From assembly GCA_034698045.1 (NCBI GenBank), contig JAQGAU010000385.1, positions 1 through 29,372 on the forward strand: a DNA stretch of 29,372 bases. The letters run 5' to 3'. Position 1 is the first letter of the stretch, and each line of letters starts with the position of its first letter. A program made the translations under genes and the position numbers. Below are positions 1-8,809 of this stretch, piece after piece. Below the pieces are notes generated by a model that saw nothing but the letters and a program-made list of their open reading frames with translations, made no database searches and was not told the DNA's origin. The DNA is from Paramacrobiotus richtersi. Lineage: Eukaryota; Tardigrada; Eutardigrada; Parachela; Macrobiotidae.

Positions 1-287
1 AATTCCACTCTTACTGACTGTTGACTTCATGTGCCGCCAAAATTTGCGTGGATTATTTCGAAACGAATGTGAAATATTGACAATGTGGTTTCTTTCGAAA
101 TTTTTAACAAGATTTTCAGCATTTCTAGCAGCAGATTTCCATTCATGTTTTTAAAACGCTTGATAACGACTGGTCTGACGCCGAGCGATAGCGCCTGAAC
201 GCAGCATCTCTGCTGCGAAGCGCTTTCTTCAAAGACACACGGTATTTTATTCGACCTGGCTGAATTTTAACACTACGATATTCGAAA

Positions 288-345
288 GAAGTGTAGGCAG
301 CGTGAAAAGAAGTGTAGGCAGCGTGAAGAAGTGTAGGCAGCGTGA
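288..345. repeat. Three-copy short tandem repeat
   Basis: An 18-bp core reading GAAGTGTAGGCAGCGTGA occurs three times, starting at 288, 309 and 328, with 1-3 A residues between copies. It lies just left of the duplicated 3' flank of copy 0 and has no recognisable coding role. To its left (1-287) I see nothing that I can assign. Confidence 0.85.
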
Positions 346-359
346 AGCTGTGGTCTGTG

Positions 360-1250
360 GTCTTCTTCAAATATTCTCGCAGGGCTGTACAAAATCAATA
401 TGCATGCGAGATAGTAGTTTGAACAACATGCTTAAACATTTTTATTCTGAGGTTGGACCTACTAGTATCTGCTTTTCCATTATTTTATAAATACCGAGCG
501 TGCGCTTCATTCAACGAAAGCTGCACCGGATTGGTTTTGATTGTCCTCGGTGTTTAAGGGTAAAATAAAGCTAACTCGCTAAGATCGCACTCTCCAGCAG
601 CAGAGCAAAGAAGAGCCAGTTATACGGCGGAAACCAAAGCATCTAAAGCTAAGAAGAAAGGTCACGTCTTTTGACTCTTGTCGGTGCTGTTTTACAGCAA
701 GTTAGATCTCCTTTAATACCAAACCTTTCAGCAGTTCCCTAATCAGCGGGCAGGCTGCATTAACACTGATTCACAATTAACGCAAGCCAAGGTTTAGGTT
801 ACTTACTTCACAAAAGCTCTTTGAATCCGCTGAAACTTTTGGCTAAGCGCAAGGATACTACCGATCTGCAAAACGCTTACAGTAAACGGTCGTGCGGATA
901 GTGAAATGCTTAATTTCACAATTTTCACATACATGTGTAGTTTTCAAATGCATGTACAGTAAAGAACATAGTCTCTAAAAAAAATTTCACATTATGCAGA
1001 CATGATTTCTTGTTTTAAGTTCTATTTAGAATTGACATGTTTCCTTGTTTCCAGATTTCTGATCACTCACGCTTGCGTACACACGCGCAGGAAAGTGCAG
1101 ATTATAACATTAAGAAGACATCTGTGTCACATTTTCTACCCTACTCCCTGTCAGTACTTGTATGGCATTGGTAAAGCTGCAGTAGGATATGCAGTTTCAC
1201 TAACAATCTGTACAACAAGGAAAAGATAAATATACCAGTTATATACCACA
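360..1250. repeat. Copy 0: 3' flank of a lost secreted-protein gene unit
   Basis: This stretch aligns in order with the 3' flanks of gene copies B (about 9060-9530) and C (about 11361-11890). Shared landmarks include the TTCAAATATTCTCGCAGGG block at about 366, the CCGGTGTTTAAGG-type block at about 550, and GGCTGCATTAACACTGATTC at about 750 (11634 in C). It holds no convincing gene. The matching coding region of a secreted protein is not visible to the left, so that gene is either lost or outside the window. Relative to copy C it has about 390 bp of net extra sequence. Established directly by reading the paralogous stretches side by side. Confidence 0.7.
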
Positions 1251-1251
1251 G

Positions 1252-1401
1252 AGCGTAGCATAGCCTTAGTAGTGTGGCATTACGGACCATGGATAGTAAG
1301 CAGGAGGTGACCATCATCCACTCATTCCACTGCAAGTACGTGCAGTTTTGCAGAGGTTTTAACAAGGGAATGCTGGAATTAGCGTTCTCCGTCGCATTAA
1401 T
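1252..1401 (-). pseudogene. 7TM receptor relic (N-terminus and TM1 only)
   Basis: Read on the minus strand, this encodes a decayed version of the first 45 or so residues of the receptor at 12081-13058, including the NATE..NSSIP, PLQN.TYLQW and SCLLS..NATLL segments. The position of the start codon is ATT instead of ATG (plus-strand AAT at 1399-1401). A short insertion alters TYLQW-LM to TYLQWNEWMM. Homology stops just after TM1. The next plus-strand sequence to the left matches the region beyond the 3' end of the other gene (about 11890), so about 1.04 kb containing TM2-TM7 was deleted. Clearly a pseudogene. Confidence 0.85.
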
Positions 1402-2110
1402 GTTGTACGGCAAGATTAAAATTGCACGACTAATGTAAGTGACTAGGACTGTCTCATCAGATATTTTTCGCAAGGGTAAAGAAAAGTGGGAAGATTCCGA
1501 TTCGAACGTCATTTGCATGAAATTGAACGCACCGTTGACTAAACGTCTGCAAGATATTTCCAGAATTGTCTTTATTATTGGTATGTGTATTGAATTTCTC
1601 GCTATGGCAGGTGACAAAAAGCGGGGGCGTTATATTGTATAGTTTCATCTCATGTGATTATGTAATCCGGCCTGAACAGGCACTTGCCCTTTGGGTCGCT
1701 GAGTTTCATGATCGTTATTCTCATGCAAATCCAGAACCATAAGCGCCAGTGCTAGTTTTGACTGAGCCTGAATGATGCCGGTAAATCTTTCCGAGAAACT
1801 CTCCGAAAAACCATTCCGAGATGCAAACAAAAAGAAAGGGTTGTGCATGATTCAATACGTGCATACACTGGTGGTCCACAGAAATTCTTCCAGCCAACTC
1901 TCCACGTTTTTTCGAATCAGCGGACATAATTTTGATTATTTGAATGTTTAGTATGATAGCAGTGTTACAGACCATCATTTTTAAGGAGTTTGTGACCAGC
2001 GCAAAGAATTTTCCTATGGAGGGGAATTTTTGTAGTCCGTACCCTGCCTGGTGTGCGCACAAGTTGTCAATATGTAGAGCGCTGTAATCGTGCACGCTTC
2101 CCAGCAGTTA
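1402..2110. repeat. Copy 0: duplicated 5' flank of the receptor gene
   Basis: This aligns with 13059-13700, the 5' flank of the intact receptor. Landmarks are GTGGGAAGATTCCG at about 1487 and 13133, GACAAAAA..GGGCGTTATA at about 1613 and 13269, and CTCATGTGATTATGTAATCC at about 1650 and 13300. ORFs in it look incidental. From about 2110 to 2490 I see nothing that I can assign. Confidence 0.7.
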
Positions 2111-2489
2111 ATTCCCATACGAATTCCGGTCAAACGTACTGTGCGGTACGATCGACGCTTCTGTTTTGTCCTGCCTCGGGTCGAACGTTCGGTAATCGAG
2201 CAAAGTTTTTAATTGTATCGTTGTTCGTAATACATGCGATTCCTTGGTAACACTGTGGTACAGAGAATTCAAAGACAAAATTTTTATCTTTAAGTTTATT
2301 ACTTCAGTTTTGACATTTTCCGAAAAATGCTGTGCGAAGCCGGAAAAACAAATATTGGATAAAACATCACGTGACACGGTTTTAGACTACAGTGCGTTTA
2401 CTGGTCGGCTTTTGGAAAATGTTTGCGGTTGGTTGGATTTCTGCGTCCTGGGGTCCACGATATAGATCTTTAATTGATACTGTACAGTG

Positions 2490-2778
2490 CTTTACATGTC
2501 CTCGAAAATATATCTCGACACAGGTACAATATCGCTGCCTCAAGCGCCACCGTACACTTCAGGGCCACCGTACATTTGAGCTGCGATTGTTAATTCCGCC
2601 TTAATCTAATTTGCTTACGGAACGCAATGTCATGTACGGTGACCATAACAAAATTTGTTTTCGGGTCAAAATACGCTCTGGTTGCACAACATGGATCCAA
2701 CGGACCGGAAGCCGATCATTCTCACTAATTAAACCCTATAATCAACTTTTCTGAGTGACGGATATACATATATAAAAG
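2490..2778 (+). promoter_or_regulatory. Promoter module of secreted gene A
   Basis: This is one of three paralogous promoter blocks (others at 7490 and 9800). Conserved parts in order are GGGCCACCG-like repeats, TTGCTTACGGAACG (about 2610), GGGTCAAAATACG (2663), GGATCCAACGGACCGG with its extension to 2717, and a TATA box TATAAAAG at 2771-2778. Distances from the GGATCC block to TATA are 78, 72 and 68 bp in A, B and C. The paralogs place the start codon about 140 bp after TATA; in A that spacing is broken by the element at 2853-3778. The role as promoter is inferred from conservation and the TATA box. Confidence 0.7.
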
Positions 2779-2852
2779 AATACTGGAAGAAGCAGTACTT
2801 ACTGCATTCGAACATTTGTTTGTGGTTTTCGTGGTTCTTGTTTTTCTTGTAA

Positions 2853-3778
2853 TTAAGGGCAAGTTCCCAGTGGTTGGGTCGATTTGCGGCAGAATTTGCT
2901 GCATCAACACGTCACAATTTCAAACTGCCTAATCAACATCACTAGATGCAGAAATGAATGTTCTAAAACATACCTGAATCAGTTTATTTTTAATTATTGA
3001 ACTTCAGTTACAACATCACTTTAAAGTCAAAAATTTGAAGTTGAATTATTGCGACATTCACTGAAGCAAAAAATTTTACTGACATGCTATCATGTCCGTA
3101 ATGTTAAGACAACCTTATCGCACATACGAATTTCCCAAATACGTCCATTCAAAAAAGTTAAAAATCAAAAACTATGCAGGGGGACAGTGGGGGGACAGCC
3201 CTAACCGTGTTTTGCCTGCTGTAGCCGTTGTTACGATCATATCGCGATTTCCTATGTGCGATAAAGGCATCATGGGAAGTGAATTATTTAGAAAGTTTTT
3301 ACTTATTTTTCCTATATGGTGGTGAATTGTTATAAAATCAAACGTGATTTCACACGGCACGTTCTCAAAGTTGGAGCAAAATGACGGCTGCAGTGCCGCT
3401 ACGAAGACGGTACAGCTGGCGCCATATGTAAGAAGCGGCGGCCCGGCTGTTTCACTCGTAGGAGAGAGGCAGCCATCGCAGCTGCATGACCGCACTCGCC
3501 CGCTTGTTGCTCTCTTCCTTACTGGCTGGAGTCGCTGGACAAAGCAAGTATGCCGGCTGTGCTACATATATAGTAGCGAAAACAAAAGCAACGCAACCAG
3601 ATATAATTATATCTGTTGATGACACTGTCCCCTCTGACCACACCTTACATTTAATTCTGCCACTTTTTTAAAAAAAATAATAGCAATATGCGGTAAACGT
3701 GTTTCTGTAGAGGGAAGTTTTTTCTATACGATAGGATACAAATTGTTTCTTGATTTTTCACTGGGAACTTGGCCTTAA
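2853..3778. mobile_element. TTAA-flanked terminal-inverted-repeat element
   Basis: Both ends carry TTAA (2853-2856 and 3775-3778). Inside them is a 16-bp terminal inverted repeat: GGGCAAGTTCCCAGTG on the left and CACTGGGAACTTGGCC on the right, one mismatch apart. The interior (about 890 bp) encodes no transposase that I recognise; its ORFs of 60-107 codons are unconvincing. TTAA target duplication is typical of the piggyBac superfamily, so this is probably a non-autonomous element of that kind, although the terminal bases are not classic piggyBac. Removing it restores a TATA-to-ATG spacing of about 130 bp, matching 140 in copies B and C, so it is an insertion in the promoter-proximal or 5' UTR region of gene A. 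Confidence 0.8.
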
Positions 3779-3820
3779 GAAGAATACCCGCTATTGGTCA
3801 TCTTTGGTGCAGGTGCCAGG

Positions 3821-4412
3821 ATGATACCGTTTTATGGAGTTTTAATATTCGTTGCTCCACTGGCATATGGTATGTGCATATCGGATAAAAACAAGTGCCG
3901 CAATCAACAGCACTGGTGAGTGATTATCACGGTTCTTTGCAGGCGATACAGGCAGCACCGCTTACGATACAGGCAGCGGGAGCGCCACAAATGGTCAAGT
4001 TGAGCTGGGATATCAGTCCATTTCTTCTATAGACAGCGATATCCCACAAGCAATCGCCCAATCCCATAACACGGCTTCTGGTACGTCAATCTCCCTTTCC
4101 GGCAGCAGTAACACCAATTTCAACCTCGATCCAGTGGATGCCGTCACTTATCCAACCTATACCGGATACAATGGCGCAAACTCCAACGGCAATGCAATAA
4201 CCGGCACACTGCAGAATAACGACCAGAGCCATTCAAACTCAAGCGGACAACTGCACTGTAGCATCGGCCAAGCCCATACTACCGGCAACGGAACGGGCGT
4301 ATCGGTTTCTAACTCTGGAAATGCTGGTTTTAGCAGGACTGAATACACAACCAGATCGCCTTACACGACCTGTTACAGTAATATTATTACTGTAATTATC
4401 CTTGCTTTATGA
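3821..4412 (+). CDS. Secreted Ser/Gly/Asn-rich protein A, upstream ORF
   Basis: Two exons are inferred: 3821-3869, which encodes a 17-residue hydrophobic signal-like segment ending PLAYG, and 3943-4412. They are separated by a 73-nt GT-AG phase-1 intron at the same place as in copies B and C. The product is 172 residues, rich in Ser, Gly, Asn and Thr, with many N-glycosylation-type NxS/T sites. It contains family blocks QVELGYQSISS, SDIPQAIAQS, LDPVDAVTY, GNAITG, TTGNGTGVSV and EYTTRSPYTTCY. The frame then ends in a short hydrophobic tail (NIITVIILAL) at a TGA that overlaps the ATG of the next ORF. I do not recognise the family. It could be a functional shorter protein, or the front half of a frameshifted version of gene C. 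An inserted element separates it from its promoter. Confidence 0.75.
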
Positions 4413-4744
4413 CTTCGTACTGTAGCTGCGTGTGTATACCGACTCAATATCCATATTATACGACTTATCCTTATAATCCTACGCCTCCGCCGGTCACTGC
4501 AGTTCCGTTTGTGGAAACGGAAGGTCCGCAGAGAAAGGTTGCTCCGCACGCTGACAATAGGCAAAGAAAACCGGTCCAGCAAGCGGAAAGCAAACAAAGG
4601 AAAACGGCGGTACAGGAAAGGACCAGGGGCAAAACTGGAGAAGGCAAAGTACGGGCGCAATCCGAAGCACAAGGAAAGCCGCAACGAAAACTGGCTCAGC
4701 AGACTGGAGCGACAGGAACGCAAGTTGTCCGTCACCGAGCTTGA
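4409..4744 (+). CDS. Secreted protein A, downstream Cys/Tyr-Pro/basic ORF
   Basis: This 111-codon ORF starts with an ATG whose last two bases belong to the TGA of the upstream ORF (ATGA). It matches the C-terminal 110 residues of protein C, which are fused there to the upstream part. Order of parts: TSYCSCVC, a Tyr/Pro-rich stretch (YPYYTTYPYN), then a basic tail built of 11-residue units each containing a QRK core (PQRKVA, RQRKPV, KQRKTA). Relative to C, gene A has 5 extra bases just before the TACTGT codons, which puts this part in the other frame. The frame has stayed open with family-like residues over its full length. Expression could be by reinitiation, by frameshifting, or not at all. 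Confidence 0.55.
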   Translation: MTSYCSCVCIPTQYPYYTTYPYNPTPPPVTAVPFVETEGPQRKVAPHADNRQRKPVQQAESKQRKTAVQERTRGKTGEGKVRAQSEAQGKPQRKLAQQTGATGTQVVRHRA

Positions 4745-4800
4745 GGATGTCTCGACCCAAATGATCGGACCTATCTGTGTAATTATTGCCCGCCATCTGC

Positions 4801-4806
4801 AATAAA
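4801..4806 (+). promoter_or_regulatory. Polyadenylation signal of gene A
   Basis: AATAAA lies 57 nt after the stop codon of the downstream ORF. This would place both ORFs on one transcript. Confidence 0.5.
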
Positions 4807-4809
4807 CGA

Positions 4810-5830
4810 CAACGTATGATTCTATTGCAGATGGCAACCTAATTGTATGTGGGTAACTTATTGATAATTGATAAACTTCGGTTAAACGATTTGCGCACGA
4901 AATGCGCGCGATGTTTTCATTACTATCTATACGGTACTATACGGTACGAAATCCGCCGGAAACAGCGCATTGATGTCACCGCGAAACGGAGCATTGGAAA
5001 GACAACCCTGGCGATGAGAGTAAAAGATCTTTTTACCAGCATCATGAAGTGCACGGAAAATGTTTTGGAGTGTGGCACAATTAGAACATTCTTGTGTCGT
5101 GTCAATTCTAACAATCTGCTGCGTTAAAACGCTACTGAATTTGTTTTGTACTGCCTTTGATGACCAGACTGCGAGTGCCACGGGTTTGTCTGCTCTTGAA
5201 TAAACTAAATCTGCGGGAAAATATGTAATTCTCTCGCACAGGATATTACAGTGATCCGATAAAGCGATATCTGCTTGCTGCCTGCGCATTGAATTTGTGT
5301 CCAAAATTTTGCTGGTGGTTCGATCGGGTTTATTCGGTCTTCAAACCACGTCAGCAGCTTAAACTTGTAGAATACGTATGCCAGCAGCATACTCCTCAGT
5401 AACTCCTGTATGACTCGTGAAGGTATCTCGTGGTCTCGTAGTCGTGGAGACTCCATCTAGCGTTCTTTTCGTAAAAACCACGATGCTGCAGGTGCGCATT
5501 AATCTGGTTTACACTCGACGAGACTGAGTACATACATCCACTGATACAGTAGAACCGAATCTTTAATTTATTTTTAAGAACAGTCTCCCAGCAGTCGCGT
5601 AAAATTTTGCATTCACAAGTATGCGTAGCGAAACTGCCAAGTGCGTTGTGTTTCTTGGCAAACTCCTACCTTAGCCCTGGTAACGCAACACGGACTAAGT
5701 CATTACCGGGTCACCGGTAGCGTGCTTTTAGGGATTCTCCGCGGTGTTTTAAGGTAAAATTATGTAGTAATTGCCCATCAAAGCCGCACTCTCCTGTAAT
5801 ACGAAGAACAGCCAATCAGAAAATGGCAGC
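4810..5830. other. 3' flank of gene A, no gene seen
   Basis: This starts with the 3' flank block shared with B and C (AACTTCGGTTAAACGATTT at about 4875). From about 5730 it again matches the block seen at about 545 and 9340 (CCGCGGTGTTTTAAGG, then AGCCAATCAG). Between these I find no supported gene; the ORFs there are short and mostly lack ATG starts. Confidence 0.5.
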
Positions 5831-6410
5831 CAACTCATTCGAAACGCGGTGTGTGAATTACTCGTTAAAGTACAGAAACCATTGCTCAGATACTTTAACC
5901 CGGCACAGTAATTCATTCATGCCTTATTTAGCTCGCTTCCGCGGCAAACACCATTTTTGCTTGGCCACGCGCCCTAGTCTGCTGTCATTCTGTTCTCTGT
6001 ACGGCATTGGTTCTGTTATGTATAGCTGTTTCCGGAAATCCAGCGCCGATTTCGACGTTCCACTCGCGGGGGATAAACGCAGGTACGAGCTGACCATGCG
6101 GGAAGCCCGGTGTCCGACAGAGATCACCGCAGGACGTTGGTGGGGTAGCACTAGGGCCTTTACTGCAACGAAGTGGCTACGCGCGAGATGATCTCTGGCG
6201 CGCAGTGGTTGTGTCAGGTTTTCACAGCGTGCGATAGCTGCCGCGCGTAGCCGATTCACTACGCGCGAGAGACTGTCTCGCGCGTAGAACTGACCTGACT
6301 GCAACGTTACCTTCTACATGGGGGGATATCGATATTCCGGTGCCTTAACTAATTACCGCTTAAAACAGAGTGACTGTGGTATACAACAGTTACCGGAATG
6401 CCTATGGCAT
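5830..6410. mobile_element. Insertion of about 550 bp with GC-rich palindromes
   Basis: In copy B only about 60 bp separates GAACAGCCAGTTG from GGGAAGGTC (about 9395-9460). Around gene A the same landmarks are about 600 bp apart (5812 and 6413), so roughly 550 bp appears inserted. The insert carries the palindrome cluster at 6177-6287. I cannot place exact ends or a target duplication, and no transposase is visible. Its ORFs on both strands resemble nothing that I know. Confidence 0.45.
6177..6287. repeat. GC-rich palindrome cluster (CTACGCGCGAGA family)
   Basis: A perfect 12-bp inverted repeat, CTACGCGCGAGA (6259-6270) and TCTCGCGCGTAG (6276-6287), has a 5-nt loop. A second, imperfect hairpin starts with the same 12-mer at 6177. 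A further CCGCGCGTAG half lies at 6241-6250. The same family with the same left context (GAAGTGGCTACGCGCG) occurs at 28358, so it is a dispersed element. Confidence 0.85.
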
Positions 6411-7480
6411 TGGGAAGGTCTTGTGCTCTGGCCAGTGCGGTGAGGCAGCGGCATTGAAAGTCTTCTAACCTTAAACCACACCGTTCTATAATCCTGGAAT
6501 ACGATATTTGATAGGTCGCATTAAGCTTTATTTGCAATCACATGTAGTGCATGCCAAGGTCAAAGTCGTTCGTTTCGGGAACCTCGACAAATCCTGTTAC
6601 AGCTATCAGCTAAACTGATTTTATCGCTCCGCCGATATAGACGTGGAAAGGTCACATAGACAATGGAGTTTGTCACGCTATGGCTATGCAGACCTCATTA
6701 TTCGATTTACGCTTCAGCTAACGATTGGTATGTTTTTTGCTTTCCATATTTCTGGAACACATATCATGACAAAGCGCAGTAGGGTCAGCGATTGATTTGA
6801 ACATTAAGAAAGACCTCGGAAGTCATATGATGTCACGCATTTTCCAGTCAGTTCAATGTGGTCATGCATTACGTGTTGACGGGGTGTTACAGGACATTCA
6901 AGAGCTGAAGCAGATGCCGGAAGCATCCAAGCTGCAAGAGTCAGGTAGTGTTGCCTGTCACGTACAGACAATCTGTGCAATGAGAACAGCCACTGGCCCG
7001 AACAGGTAACAATCTTACAGGTATTGTTTTGTATAAAAAAAATGGTAAAAGGTTGTTTTTAAGGACGGGTGAGAGTAGGTCAACTTGTTTTTTGTTCCAG
7101 CATTTGAGCATGGAGATTATGCGCGGAAACGTCGGTTTTATCTTAGCTACTGTTCCCTCGTGTGCCAATTGGATAAAGTTTTCATTTGATTTGGAATGAT
7201 TATTGTGTCTATCTTTGTTGCGGGCTTTTGCCAGAGAAAAAATTAACGATCTCACCCGGATATGAGCTGCACATCCTATCTGTTCCCGTGTACCGGTAAA
7301 GCACGATCTTTTTCATTAAATTTAGGTGGGTTACGTGCACGTTACGTCAGTAATTCTGCGCATTAGCGTACAGGATGTCGACATTCGACTTTATGCTGTC
7401 CACAATTAGGTGTATTTAGAAGCATTCACAGTGAGTGTTCTGAATGGCAGGTTTCGTACACTGCGTTGCAGCAGCAATCT
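6411..7480. other. Continuing unit flank, no gene seen
   Basis: Segments match the C flank: GGGAAGGTCTTGTG at about 6413, GTCTTCTAACC at about 6459, and CCAAGGTCAAAG...CAGCTATCAGCTAA at about 6552 (11668 in C). No receptor gene follows this copy, unlike copies 0 and C. A frame at about 6800-7008 contains VLQDIQELKQMPEASKLQES, which looks protein-like but is unrecognised, and its frame starts only with TTG. Confidence 0.4.
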
Positions 7481-7489
7481 TATCCATAT

Positions 7490-7751
7490 AATTGATATAA
7501 ATACCACAGGTACGCATATCGTTGCCTCCAGGGCCACCGTTTTCGTCAGGGTGACATATTTCCACGGTTAATCTAATTTGCTTACGGAACGAAATATGTC
7601 GCGAACAGTAACTACATAAACACATAACACAGTTTGTTTCAGGGTCAAAATACGTTCTGGTTGCGCAAGATGGATCCAACGGACCGGAAGCCGATCTTTC
7701 TCAATAATTATATCCTTCTAATCGAATTTTCCGAGTAACACGATATAAAAA
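7490..7751 (+). promoter_or_regulatory. Promoter module of secreted gene B
   Basis: It has the same ordered blocks as A and C: GCCTCCAGGGCCACCG, AATTTGCTTACGGAACG, GGGTCAAAATACG at 7642, the GGATCCAACGGACCGG block at 7672-7696, and TATA box TATAAAAA at 7744-7751. The start codon lies 138 bp after the TATA box. Confidence 0.75.
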
Positions 7752-7881
7752 AGACCAAACGTGAAGAAGCTGTAATGCATTCGAACATTTATTTGTGTAT
7801 TCGTGTAGCTCTTGTACTCAAAAATTAGCGTATATTCTTATTTCTTAGATTGGCTACAGCTTATTTTCTGTTGACGGTGCC

Positions 7882-8484
7882 ATGATAATACAAATTTATG
7901 GATTTCTGGTATTCGTCGCGCCCCTGGCATATGGTACGCTCTTTATGATTATGATGCAAAAGTACCGCAGTTAACAAACAACCGACACTGGCGCTTGACC
8001 GTAACGATTGTTTACAGGCGATACAGGCAGCACCGCTTACGGTTCAGGCAGCGGGAGCGCCACCAATGGTCAGGTTCAACTGGGATATCAGTCCGTTTCT
8101 TCCATGGATAGCGATATCCCACAAGCAACCGCCCAATCCCAGAACACGGCTTCTGGCACGTCAATCTCCATTTACGGTGGCAGTAACACCAATTTAAACC
8201 TCGATCCAGTGGATGCCGTCACTTATCCAACCTATTACGGAAACAATTACGCTAACTCAAACGGCAACGCAATAACCGGCATATTGCAGAACAACGACCA
8301 GAGCCATTCAAACACCACCGGACAGCAACACCTCAGTAGCGGCCAGTCCCACACGACCGGTAATGGAACGGGCGTGTCGGTTTCCAACTATGGAAGTGCT
8401 AGTCTTAGAAGGGCTGAATACACGACCAGATCGCCTTACACGACCTGTTACACAGTAATTACTGTAACTATCCTTGCTCTATGA
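7882..8484 (+). CDS. Secreted Ser/Gly/Asn-rich protein B, upstream ORF
   Basis: Exons are 7882-7933 (18-residue signal-like segment ending VAPLAYG) and 8018-8484, with an 84-nt GT-AG phase-1 intron. The product is 172 residues, the same length as the A upstream ORF. It shows the same blocks: QVQLGYQSVSS, SDIPQATAQS, LDPVDAVTYPTYYG, GNAITGILQNNDQSHSNTTG and NGTGVSVSNYG. It ends in a hydrophobic tail (VITVTILAL) and a TGA inside ATGA. Relative to gene C it carries 2 extra bases near 8451, the same net phase shift as in A. No known domain is recognised. Likely exported and possibly glycosylated. Confidence 0.75.
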
Positions 8485-8809
8485 CTTCGTACTGTAGCGG
8501 CGTGTGTCCGACTTATGCATATTACACTACTTATCCATATCCTTCGCCTTCACCGGTCACTGCAATTCCGCGTTTGTGGAATCGAAAGGTCGGGATAGAA
8601 AGGTTGCCCAGCACGCGGACAGTTGGCAAAGACAACCGGTCCAACATGCGGAAAGCAAACAAAGGAAAACGGCGACACATGAAAAAACCAGGGGTAAGAA
8701 TGAGGAACGCAAGGTACCGGCGCCATCCAGAGCACATGGGAAGACGCAGCCGAAGCTAGCTCAGCGTGACGGAGAGGCAGGAAAGCCAGTTGTCCGTCAA
8801 CGCGCTTAA
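8481..8809 (+). pseudogene. Secreted protein B, downstream tail ORF with a second frameshift
   Basis: An ATG overlapping the upstream TGA opens TSYCSGVC and the Tyr/Pro block (YAYYTTYPYPSPSPVTAIP). Two extra bases (CG) at about 8570 then change the frame. Read straight on, the protein becomes a different, Arg/Lys-rich sequence ending at 8759. The family-like tail (KVAQHADSWQRQP, AESKQRKTA, GKPVVRQRA) continues in another frame to a stop at 8807-8809. So the ORF as read has a non-homologous tail, and the ancestral tail is disrupted. It may be a pseudogene of this part; the alternative frame is also open in copies A and C. Confidence 0.55.

Noticed and set aside
3092..3619. ORFs inside the TTAA element as a transposase
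   Set aside because: They are at most 107 codons, lie on opposing strands, and lack an acidic catalytic triad or any family resemblance.
4378..4425. A 48-nt (A) or 43-nt (B, 8455-8497) GT-AG intron as the simple repair of the split frame
   Set aside because: Lengths are 0 and 1 modulo 3 while the shift needs removal of 2 modulo 3, so neither restores the frame used by gene C, and the two copies would enter different frames. Both are also shorter than the clear introns here.
6941..7255. 104-codon minus-strand ORF
   Set aside because: It begins with GTG, shows no motif and has no conserved counterpart in the other units.
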